Shown here: one piece after another, positions 1 through 5,649 of the stretch
Layout: each line of letters begins with the position of its first letter
Numbering within the stretch: position 1 is the stretch's first letter
NCBI GenBank assembly: GCA_030690025.1
Contig: JAUYDJ010000229.1
Location: forward strand, 1-5,649
DNA: 5,649 bases
From: Chloroflexota bacterium
GTDB lineage: Bacteria; Chloroflexota; Dehalococcoidia; Dehalococcoidales; JAUYDJ01
Direction: 5' to 3'
Position numbers and translations under genes: made by a program
Notes under the pieces: model-generated
Told to the model about the DNA's origin: nothing
Database searches by the model: none
The model's input: the letters and a program-made list of their open reading frames with translations, nothing else

Positions 1-2214
1 GACCAGTTCCTGGAGAACGCCCTGGTTCTGAGAGTGGTAAGAAGCCCTCACGCCCATGCCAATGTCAAGAATGTGGATAAGGCTTCCGCCCTCAGAATCC
101 CCGGTGTCAAGGGCGTGCTTACCGCTGAAGACGTACCGGGACGGAACGTGGTCGTCTACATGCTGCCTGACCAGCCGCTGATAACAAAAAAAGCCCGGCA
201 CATTGGCGATATCGTGGCGGTAGTTGTCGCTGAAAATGAAGACGCAGCCCTGGCGGGAGCAGATGCTCTCAAAGTCGATTATGAAGTGCTGCAGCCGGTC
301 TTTGACACCCATGAGTCCCTGAAGGGCAAGGTCGTCATACATGATGAGGGCAACATTGCCGGAGTGGTCAAGATAAGGAAGGGCGATGTCGACAAGGCCT
401 TCAAGAGATGCGACGTAGTTATCGAGAATTCCTACCGCGCTGGCTCCCAGGACCATGCTTATCTTGAGACGGAAGCAGCCATGGCTATTCCTACCGGGCA
501 CCGCACGGTGACGGTCATCGGTACCACCCAGAACCCGTTCCGCACCCGGGCCTGTCTTGCCGAAATACTCGGCTTGACCACCGCCGAGGTTACCATCATC
601 ACTCCTTTCCTGGGCGGCGGCTTTGGTGGCAAAGATGCCTACGGCCCGATAATCTGCGGCCTGCCCGCCTTGGCGGCCATGAAGTTCGGCAAACCGGCCG
701 TCATCCTCTACACGCGTTTTGAATCGCAGGCATACCGCTATAAGAGGGCGCCTTTTGAGATTAAGTACAAGACCGGCGCCACCAAGGATGGCAAGATACA
801 GGCCATTGAGGTTGAGTATATTGTTGAAGCCGGAGCCTACTCTACGCAGACGCTGGGCCTGATGAAACGGGCCGCTTATCATGCCACCGGCGTATATGAA
901 GTCCCTAATGTGAAGGTGGACGGTAAAGCTGTCTACACCAATAACATACCGAACTCAGCCTTTAACGGTTTCGGCAACGTCCAGATGCTCTTTGCCGCCG
1001 AGTCGCAGATAGAGCTCATCGGCGAGCAGCTCAAGATGGACCCCATGGAGATAAGGCTCAAGAACGCCCTGGTGCCCGGGTCGAAGACGGGTACCAGTCA
1101 GCTCCTCGACCACTCGGTGGGCATCAAAGAGCTGATTGAAAAGACCGCGGCGAAGGCTGATTTCTACGATAAACGTGCTAAGTATGCCAAGGCCCCCAAA
1201 GCTGCGGTTAAAAAGAGAGGCATTGGCATTGGCTGCAGCTGGCATGCCTGCGGCACTACCGGCTTCCGTAAAGACTGGGCGGGGGCATCGGTTATCCTCA
1301 GCCATGACGGCAGCGTCAACTATGCCAGCGGTATTGTTGAGCTGGGGCAGGGAACGCTTACCTCCCATGCCATGATGGTCGCGGAGATCCTGGGTATCCC
1401 GTTGGCGTGGATAAAGGTTGAGCCGCCGGATACCAGCAAGATGCCGGACAGCGGCGAGACCCATGCCCAGCGCGGCACCATCATCGGCGGCACGGCGGCG
1501 TGTGATGCCGCTTTGAAGCTCAGGCGGACGCTGAACAAGGTGGCGGCGGAGATGCTGGCCTGCAAGGAAGAAGAAATCGCTATTGAAGGCGGCAAGGCCT
1601 TCAACATAAACAAGCCGGCCAAGAAGATTGACTTCCCGGCGCTGGCCTTTGAAGTCTACATGAAGGGTTACTCTCCCGCCGAATATGGTTTTATCGTGGC
1701 CAAAAGAGGCTACCCGGATGTTGAGACCGGACAGGGTGAACCTTATGCGGCTTATACCTTTGGCTGCACCGTCGCCGAAGTAGAGGTTGACACGGAGACC
1801 GGCCAGGTGGACGTGTTGAGGCTGGTGCCCGGCGTAGCAGCCGGCAAGATTGTACAACCTGACATAACACGCGGCCAGGTGAACGGCTGCGGTTTGATGG
1901 GCATGGGCTACGCCTTGATTGAGTCAGTCCTGAAGAAGGATGGCAGAGTCCTGAACCCGTCCTTTACCGATTACCTCATACCTACAATCAAGGACAAGCC
2001 CGAGCTGGCTGAATACGTCAAGGTCGAGGACGAGTATAAATATTCCGGTTTTGGGGTGAAGGGCGTGGGTGAGATTGCCCTGATTGCCACGCCAACGGCC
2101 ATCGTTAACGCCATATATAATGCCATTGGCATAAGATTCCAGGAAATACCCCTTAACATGGAGAAAATTTATTTTGCGATAAAGGAGAAGAGCAGTCGTG
2201 GAGGCAGAAGTTAG
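1..2214 (+). CDS. Xanthine dehydrogenase-family molybdenum-cofactor-binding large subunit (5' partial)
   Basis: This is the catalytic subunit of a heterotrimeric molybdenum hydroxylase, a cytoplasmic enzyme family that hydroxylates or dehydrogenates N-heterocycles, aldehydes or aromatic acyl-CoAs at a Mo-pyranopterin centre. The frame is open from base 1. The GTG at 34 is not the start, because the residues before it (ending LVLRVVRSPHAHA) continue the conserved a/b-hammerhead domain, so perhaps 25-50 N-terminal residues lie outside. Counting from base 1, 737 residues are visible: hammerhead to about residue 100, then the two Mo-cofactor-binding domains. Visible motifs are TTQNP (Q177), GGGFGGKD (205-212), the substrate loop AFNGFGN (320-326), ELGQGT (Q450) and GVKGVGE with the presumed catalytic base E691. 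The loop usually has Arg where Asn322 stands here, and xanthine oxidase has Glu where Asp212 stands, so xanthine is not supported as substrate. It lacks the AYRCSFR loop of form I CO dehydrogenase. The family is secure; the substrate is unknown. Confidence 0.95.
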   Translation, partial: DQFLENALVLRVVRSPHAHANVKNVDKASALRIPGVKGVLTAEDVPGRNVVVYMLPDQPLITKKARHIGDIVAVVVAENEDAALAGADALKVDYEVLQPVFDTHESLKGKVVIHDEGNIAGVVKIRKGDVDKAFKRCDVVIENSYRAGSQDHAYLETEAAMAIPTGHRTVTVIGTTQNPFRTRACLAEILGLTTAEVTIITPFLGGGFGGKDAYGPIICGLPALAAMKFGKPAVILYTRFESQAYRYKRAPFEIKYKTGATKDGKIQAIEVEYIVEAGAYSTQTLGLMKRAAYHATGVYEVPNVKVDGKAVYTNNIPNSAFNGFGNVQMLFAAESQIELIGEQLKMDPMEIRLKNALVPGSKTGTSQLLDHSVGIKELIEKTAAKADFYDKRAKYAKAPKAAVKKRGIGIGCSWHACGTTGFRKDWAGASVILSHDGSVNYASGIVELGQGTLTSHAMMVAEILGIPLAWIKVEPPDTSKMPDSGETHAQRGTIIGGTAACDAALKLRRTLNKVAAEMLACKEEEIAIEGGKAFNINKPAKKIDFPALAFEVYMKGYSPAEYGFIVAKRGYPDVETGQGEPYAAYTFGCTVAEVEVDTETGQVDVLRLVPGVAAGKIVQPDITRGQVNGCGLMGMGYALIESVLKKDGRVLNPSFTDYLIPTIKDKPELAEYVKVEDEYKYSGFGVKGVGEIALIATPTAIVNAIYNAIGIRFQEIPLNMEKIYFAIKEKSSRGGRS
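2183..2187 (+). promoter_or_regulatory. Ribosome binding site for the FAD subunit, inside the upstream gene
   Basis: AGGAG lies 10 bases before the GTG at 2198 and within the last codons of the large-subunit gene. It supports the GTG as the start and suggests that translation of the two overlapping genes is coupled. Confidence 0.6.
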
Positions 2215-3073
2215 GCCCTTACCCAGGTTTGAATATTTTTCACCCTCTTCGCTAAGCGAAGCCTTGAAGCTCATGAAGGACTACCAGGGCAAAGCAAGAT
2301 TGCTCGCCGGCGGCACCGACCTGGTCATCAAGTTGAAGAAGCGCGCCGTTATCCCCGAGGCCGTCATCGACCTCAACAAGATTGCCGCGCTGTCCTTCAT
2401 TAAATTTGCCGGTGGCAGTCTGCACATCGGCGCTCTCACCCGGTTGACCGAAATCAAAGATTCGCCGGTAGTGAAAGAGAAGGCACCGGCGCTGGTTGAA
2501 GCCATCAGCGTCATGGCCTCCACGCAAATCCGGAACCGGGCCACCCTGGCCGGTAACCTGTGCAATGCCTCTCCCGCGGCAGACACGGCGCCGGCACTGC
2601 TGGTACTGGATGCCTCGGTCAAGCTGCAAAGCGCCGATGGTGACAGGATTGTGCCCCTGGCCCAGTTCTTCATGGGGCCGGAACAAACGGTGCGCAAGCC
2701 CGGCGAAATAATGACCGAGATTATCGTTCCCGAGCCGAAGGGAAGCTCAACCTTCATTAAACTCGGGCGCAGAAAGGCATTTACCCTTTCGGTGGCTGCC
2801 GTGGCCGCCTATGCCCAGGTGAGCAAGGGGAAGTTTACCGAGGTAAGAGTGGCCATGGGGGCGGTAGCGCCCACGCCGCTGCGCGCCGAAAAAGTAGAGA
2901 AAGCCCTGAAGGGTAAGGAAGTAAGCGAGGAAAACATCGCAAAGGCATCGGCACTGGTTAAGATAGATTGCTGCCCGATAACTGATGTGAGGGCGTCAGC
3001 GGAATACCGGACCGAAGTTTCGGCGGTGCTGGCCAAGAGAGCCCTGAGAAAAGTGAGTATGGGGGAAAAATGA
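2198..3073 (+). CDS. FAD-binding medium subunit of molybdenum hydroxylase (CoxM/XdhB-like)
   Basis: This subunit takes electrons from the [2Fe-2S] clusters and passes them through FAD to an external acceptor. The 291-residue protein has the usual length for the family. The N-terminal FAD-binding domain carries AGGTDL (residues 37-42) and the second flavin motif QIRNRATLAGNL followed by NASPAAD (110-129), which contact the FAD pyrophosphate and isoalloxazine. The C-terminal part, from about residue 180, is the CO dehydrogenase flavoprotein C-terminal domain. There is no cysteine-rich insertion, so the extra [4Fe-4S] cluster of 4-hydroxybenzoyl-CoA reductase beta subunits is absent; this argues against that enzyme. 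The GTG start at 2198 overlaps the large-subunit gene by 17 bases, and the TGA stop overlaps the next ATG by 4 bases. The electron acceptor (NAD, quinone, ferredoxin or other) cannot be read from the sequence. Confidence 0.95.
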   Translation: MEAEVRPLPRFEYFSPSSLSEALKLMKDYQGKARLLAGGTDLVIKLKKRAVIPEAVIDLNKIAALSFIKFAGGSLHIGALTRLTEIKDSPVVKEKAPALVEAISVMASTQIRNRATLAGNLCNASPAADTAPALLVLDASVKLQSADGDRIVPLAQFFMGPEQTVRKPGEIMTEIIVPEPKGSSTFIKLGRRKAFTLSVAAVAAYAQVSKGKFTEVRVAMGAVAPTPLRAEKVEKALKGKEVSEENIAKASALVKIDCCPITDVRASAEYRTEVSAVLAKRALRKVSMGEK

Positions 3074-3540
3074 TAGTACGATTTAGATTGAACGGCGAGA
3101 GCGTGGTCCAAGTCGTCAAACCTAATGAGACTCTGCTGGATGTGCTGCGCGACAGAATCAAGCTGCACAGTGTCAAAAAGGGCTGTGATGAGGGCCTGTG
3201 CGGTACCTGTACCGTCATTCTGAACGGCGTACCGGTGAGGTCGTGTCTCATGCTGGCTGTCCAGGCCAACGATGCCGATATAATCACCGTGGAAGGTCTG
3301 GCCAAGCTGGGCACGCTGAGCGAGATACAGCAGGCCTTCCTGGAGAAGAACGGGTTTCAGTGCGGCTTCTGCACCTCCGGTATGATGCTCACGGCTAAAG
3401 TCTTGCTTGACAGCAACCCTAAGCCGAGCCTGGACGATATCAAAGATGCCTTTGATGGCCAGCTTTGCCGCTGCACCGGATATGAGCAGATAATTGAGTC
3501 AGTCCAACGGGCCGCCGAGCTGCGGACTGCAAAAAAGTAA
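3070..3540 (+). CDS. [2Fe-2S] small subunit of molybdenum hydroxylase (CoxS/XdhC-type iron-sulfur subunit)
   Basis: This 156-residue electron-transfer subunit links the Mo centre to FAD. The N-terminal plant-ferredoxin-like domain binds one [2Fe-2S] cluster through C39, C44, C47 and C59. The C-terminal helical [2Fe-2S]-binding domain binds the second, Mo-proximal cluster through C98, C101, C133 and C135, in the motifs QCGFCTSGM and LCRCTGY. Gln97, next to the first of these cysteines, is the residue that normally contacts the pterin cofactor. All eight ligands are present, so the protein should be functional. There is no signal peptide, which fits a cytoplasmic enzyme. The ATG at 3070 overlaps the upstream stop in an ATGA arrangement, with a GGGGG tract 4 bases before it as a modest ribosome binding site. 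It is the last gene of the operon and is followed by a hairpin terminator candidate. Confidence 0.97.
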   Translation: MIVRFRLNGESVVQVVKPNETLLDVLRDRIKLHSVKKGCDEGLCGTCTVILNGVPVRSCLMLAVQANDADIITVEGLAKLGTLSEIQQAFLEKNGFQCGFCTSGMMLTAKVLLDSNPKPSLDDIKDAFDGQLCRCTGYEQIIESVQRAAELRTAKK

Positions 3541-3560
3541 CCAGATTCCCGGATTATGCT

Positions 3561-3592
3561 AATAGGGGCGCAAAATCATTTGCGCCCCTATT
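3561..3592. terminator. Hairpin between converging operons, probable bidirectional terminator
   Basis: A perfect 14-bp inverted repeat (arms 3561-3574 and 3579-3592, loop ATCA) has the GC-rich core GGGGCGC flanked by A/T. Read on the plus strand, the stem ends in CTATTTGTT, a short T-rich tail. Read on the minus strand, the tail is weaker (CTATTAGC). It lies 20 bases after the stop of the [2Fe-2S] subunit gene and 25 bases past the dctM stop. This position suits a rho-independent terminator shared by both converging operons, stronger in the plus direction. Confidence 0.8.
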
Positions 3593-3617
3593 TGTTGAGT
3601 CCAGAAACCCCGAAAGG

Positions 3618-4931
3618 TTAAAGCGCATTCTGGGGCAGCCAGAGAGAGAGAACCGGGAAAGCGATAATGAGGGCCAGCGCCACCAAGTCGCACATGATGA
3701 ATGGCATAGCCGCCCGATAGCAGTCTTCAATTGTAGTACCCCCTGGAGCTACCCCTTTCACCACAAATAATGTCAGACCAAAGGGCGGCGTTATCGGCGC
3801 CATTTCCAGATTAAGCAGGAAACCTACTCCCATCCACACCGGATTCAGTCCCAGGGCATCAATAATCGGCATAAACATCGGCATAGTAATCATAATGATT
3901 GGAATTACGTTAATAAAGCAACCCAGAAACAGTAGCACTATATGCATACCGATAATAATGACAATGGGAGCCAGGTTGGCCGTGGTGACCACATCAATCA
4001 GTCCTCTGGTGGCGCCAGAAAAAGCCAGTATTTGGCTGAAAGCAGTCGCCCCGGTCATAATTAAGAAGACCATAACCGTAATCTCAGCGGTTTCCAGAAC
4101 CGATTTTTTCACCATCTGGAAGTTCAGATTCTTATAGACGGCTGCCAGGATGAACGCCCCCAGCGTACCGGCGGCCGCCGCCTCCGAAGGCGTGGCTACC
4201 CCCAGAAACATCAAGCCAATTACCAGGAAGATAATTAGCCCGAGGGGCAAGACGTATTTAGCCGTCTCGGACAGCTTCATCAGAAAAGGCGTAGGTGCTA
4301 CATCATAGACGGGGGCAAGTTGGGGCTGTAGTTTGGCCCGTAAAATGATATATACACTGAAAATGACGGCCATAATCAGGCCGGGGATGATAATCCCCAT
4401 GAGCAATTTCCCTACGGAGATTTCGGCGATGCCCCCCAGGACGACGGCCAGCGAGCTCGGTGGAATCATAATCGCCAAGCCACCGCTACCCAGCACCGGC
4501 CCCAAGCTCATCGACTTGTGGTAGCCACGCTTGTCCATTTCGGGAATCAGCACTGAACCAAGCAGGGCGGCACTGGCCATGCTGGAGCCGCTCATGGTGG
4601 CAAACACCGTCCCTGCGCCCACGGTGAGCAAGCTTAGCCGGCCAGGCAAGCGTCCCAGCCATTTGTCCAGCGCCAGTATCATGCGTATGCCAACTCCCGA
4701 CTGGAACATTACCTCACCCATTAAAATGAACAGCGGCACTGGCAGGAGGACAAAGCTGGAAACTGATTGACGGGTGCTCAAAATCAACTGGCGTAATCCG
4801 GGTTCACCACCCCACCAGATGAGTATGCCAATAATATTGGCAATCATGAAGGCAAAGGCTACGGGTACGCCGGCAATAAGTAATACCGCCAGGCTGCCAA
4901 AGATGACCAGAAAAGCATACTGCCATTCCAA
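3618..4931 (-). CDS. dctM: TRAP transporter large permease, DctM family
   Basis: This is the large membrane subunit of a tripartite ATP-independent periplasmic transporter, which uses an ion gradient (usually sodium) to import substrates delivered by a DctP binding protein. The 437-residue protein is of normal family length and is hydrophobic throughout, consistent with about 12 membrane segments. Family signatures are ATMSGSSMASAALLGSVLIPEM (in part, 111-132), IMIPPSS (154-160), GIIIPGL (179-185), ATPSEAAAAGTLGAF (246-260) and APITPPFGLTLFV (378-390). The two PP-containing re-entrant regions and the SGSS region are typical of the transport domain. The start is a TTG at 4931, with GGAGG at 4941-4945 nine bases upstream; the nearby ATG at 4926 is out of frame. 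The dctQ stop lies 15 bases before the start, so the two are co-transcribed. The substrate cannot be inferred from the permease; carboxylates are the commonest class. Confidence 0.95.
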   Translation of the reverse strand: MEWQYAFLVIFGSLAVLLIAGVPVAFAFMIANIIGILIWWGGEPGLRQLILSTRQSVSSFVLLPVPLFILMGEVMFQSGVGIRMILALDKWLGRLPGRLSLLTVGAGTVFATMSGSSMASAALLGSVLIPEMDKRGYHKSMSLGPVLGSGGLAIMIPPSSLAVVLGGIAEISVGKLLMGIIIPGLIMAVIFSVYIILRAKLQPQLAPVYDVAPTPFLMKLSETAKYVLPLGLIIFLVIGLMFLGVATPSEAAAAGTLGAFILAAVYKNLNFQMVKKSVLETAEITVMVFLIMTGATAFSQILAFSGATRGLIDVVTTANLAPIVIIIGMHIVLLFLGCFINVIPIIMITMPMFMPIIDALGLNPVWMGVGFLLNLEMAPITPPFGLTLFVVKGVAPGGTTIEDCYRAAMPFIMCDLVALALIIAFPVLSLWLPQNAL

Positions 4932-4940
4932 AGCTATGTA

Positions 4941-4945
4941 CCTCC
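4941..4945 (-). promoter_or_regulatory. Shine-Dalgarno sequence that fixes the TTG start of dctM
   Basis: On the minus strand GGAGG begins one base past the dctQ stop codon and 9 bases before the TTG at 4931. An in-frame TAA at 4949-4947 (the dctQ stop is the same triplet) rules out any longer dctM reading frame, so TTG is the only well-supported start. Confidence 0.75.
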
Positions 4946-4946
4946 G

Positions 4947-5498
4947 TTAGGTGGTTTCTATGTATTCCGGTTTCTCCGGTTGTTGAGGAGGAGGGACCTC
5001 TTCCAGTATATGACCGCGCCAGATTTGCCAGCTTTTATTAATTTCGCGCAGGAATTGTAGAAAGAGAAGCAAGCTGCCTAGTGGGATAATGAATAAGATA
5101 TAGGCATTAGGAATATTCAGAAAAGTGGGAACGAAGAGTCCCCGTCGATAGTGGTCCAGGGTAACCAGTGAACCATACCAGACAAAAGCTAACGTAACCA
5201 GGGCGCAGAGCACATAGGTGGCGATATTAAACAGGGCTAAGCCCCGGCGGCTCAGGCGGCTGGTCAGCGTGTCAATGCGGACGTGCTTACCTTTGGCTAA
5301 TACCCAGGCCGCACCCAAAAAGGTAGCGAAGAGTAGAGCGTTCTCGCTGATTTCAACTGACCAGATGATGGGACGGTTGAAAAAATACCTCATAAAGATG
5401 TCAGTATTCACCATTAACATGATAAAGACGAGAATAATACCGACCAGAATGATGCCGGCACGGTTTATGCCGTCCAAAATTTTTGAGACTTGTTTCAA
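4947..5498 (-). CDS. dctQ: TRAP transporter small permease, DctQ family
   Basis: This is the small membrane subunit that pairs with DctM in the inner membrane. The chosen start gives 183 residues, with four membrane segments at about 14-32, 50-68, 88-110 and 131-150. Family features are the RYFFNRPIIWSVEISE stretch (37-52) after segment 1, the KGKHVRID motif (69-76) after segment 2, and LNIPNAY with IIPLG (127-141) in segment 4. A proline-rich charged tail (about 165-183) is probably cytoplasmic. The start is taken as TTG at 5498, because GGGGTGAT at 5509-5502 is a near-perfect anti-16S match ending 3 bases before it and the residues from there match the usual DctQ N-terminus. An in-frame ATG at 5597 would add 33 unusual residues encoded partly by a perfect hairpin and has no clear ribosome site. 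The gene lies between dctP and dctM in the standard PQM order. Confidence 0.92.
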   Translation of the reverse strand: MKQVSKILDGINRAGIILVGIILVFIMLMVNTDIFMRYFFNRPIIWSVEISENALLFATFLGAAWVLAKGKHVRIDTLTSRLSRRGLALFNIATYVLCALVTLAFVWYGSLVTLDHYRRGLFVPTFLNIPNAYILFIIPLGSLLLFLQFLREINKSWQIWRGHILEEVPPPQQPEKPEYIETT

Positions 5499-5501
5499 AT
5501 A

Positions 5502-5509
5502 ATCACCCC
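5502..5509 (-). promoter_or_regulatory. Shine-Dalgarno sequence that decides the TTG start of dctQ
   Basis: The minus-strand sequence GGGGTGAT differs at one base from the 16S-complementary GAGGTGAT. Its GGGG core is 7 bases from the TTG at 5498. It favours that start over the in-frame ATG at 5597, which is preceded only by TGAGTCTT. Confidence 0.65.
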
Positions 5510-5553
5510 AGTCTACGAGTTTCAGACTTTGAGCCCCAGGATTTCGGGAAGTA

Positions 5554-5592
5554 TTGGGGGGTAAGGCTGGGTCCCCCAGCCTTACCCCCCAA
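5554..5592. repeat. Perfect 18-bp inverted repeat in the dctP-dctQ gap
   Basis: The arms at 5554-5571 and 5575-5592 are exact reverse complements (TTGGGGGGTAAGGCTGGG against its complement), with a 3-base loop TCC. In the minus-strand transcript this forms a very stable stem-loop 10 bases after the dctP stop and about 55 bases before the dctQ start. No T-tract follows on the minus strand (it continues TACTTCCC), so a classical intrinsic terminator is unlikely. Plausible roles are protection of the dctP mRNA 3' end, partial attenuation giving more binding protein than permease, or membership of a dispersed palindromic repeat family. No second copy is seen in the window. Confidence 0.85.
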
Positions 5593-5602
5593 CGCATAAG
5601 AC

Positions 5603-5649
5603 TCAGGGTTTCAGCATAGCCTGCAGTTTGGCGAAGATATCGGGTTTGA
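5603..5649 (-). CDS. C-terminal end of a probable TRAP transporter substrate-binding protein (DctP), partial
   Basis: Only the last 14 complete codons and a TGA stop are visible (KPDIFAKLQAMLKP). The tail itself is not diagnostic. The call rests on the open frame running off the window edge, the position directly upstream of dctQ and dctM on the same strand, and the usual dctP-dctQ-dctM order. DctP is the periplasmic protein that captures the substrate, so the transporter's specificity lies outside this window. A different upstream gene cannot be excluded. Confidence 0.6.
   Translation of the reverse strand, partial: KPDIFAKLQAMLKP

Noticed and set aside
34..36. GTG at 34 as the start of the large subunit
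   Set aside because: The same frame is open to base 1 and the residues before it fit the conserved hammerhead domain, so the gene begins outside the window.
955..1857. 300-codon open frame on the minus strand inside the large-subunit gene
   Set aside because: It lies wholly antisense to a well-supported conserved gene, its translation shows no recognisable motif, and it is explained by codon bias of the real gene.
1..3540. Aerobic CO dehydrogenase (coxMSL)
   Set aside because: The large subunit lacks the AYRCSFR active-site loop of form I CoxL, its loop reads AFNGFGN, and the gene order differs.
1..3540. 4-Hydroxybenzoyl-CoA reductase
   Set aside because: The FAD subunit is short and lacks the cysteine-bearing [4Fe-4S] insertion of that enzyme's beta subunit.
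5554..5592. Hairpin as a rho-independent terminator of dctP
   Set aside because: No T-tract follows the stem on the minus strand, and the downstream dctQ and dctM genes have no other visible promoter.
1..5649. CRISPR array, tRNA or rRNA genes, insertion sequence
   Set aside because: No spaced direct repeats, no cloverleaf or rRNA-like stretch and no transposase were seen; almost all of the window is accounted for by the genes described.

Overview
The window carries two convergent gene groups from a bacterium that cannot be named from this sequence alone. GC content is moderate, gene spacing is tight and starts are often GTG or TTG. A strictly or facultatively anaerobic soil, sediment or marine lineage such as Chloroflexi/Dehalococcoidia or a sulfate-reducer-like group would fit, but that is a guess from gene content and not a demonstrated placement.

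Plus strand, 1-3540: a three-gene operon encodes one molybdenum hydroxylase of the xanthine oxidase family, split into separate subunits. The order is large molybdenum-cofactor subunit (5' end cut off by the window edge), FAD subunit, then [2Fe-2S] subunit. The genes overlap by 17 and 4 bases, so they are probably translationally coupled. The subunits form an electron path from substrate at the Mo centre through two [2Fe-2S] clusters to FAD. All eight cluster cysteines, the FAD-binding motifs and the catalytic Glu are present. The substrate-side loop that usually reads RGFG or RGAG reads NGFG here, so the substrate cannot be assigned and neither xanthine nor CO is supported.

Centre, 3541-3617: the short gap between the converging operons holds a 14-bp perfect hairpin, a good candidate for a shared bidirectional terminator.

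Minus strand, 5649-3618: a TRAP transporter operon reads dctP (only the last codons visible), dctQ (small permease, 4 membrane segments), dctM (large permease, about 12 membrane segments). Both permease genes are best started at TTG codons with good Shine-Dalgarno sequences. The roughly 100-base dctP-dctQ gap contains a striking perfect 18-bp hairpin with a 3-base loop and no T-tract. It is probably an mRNA-stability or processing element that sets the binding protein to permease ratio, or a dispersed palindromic repeat.

Together the genes suggest uptake of an organic acid or similar small molecule and, possibly, hydroxylation or dehydrogenation of an organic compound. The link between transporter and enzyme is only positional. 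Nothing in the window shows a clearly novel system; the most interesting points are the altered active-site loop and the dctP-dctQ hairpin.
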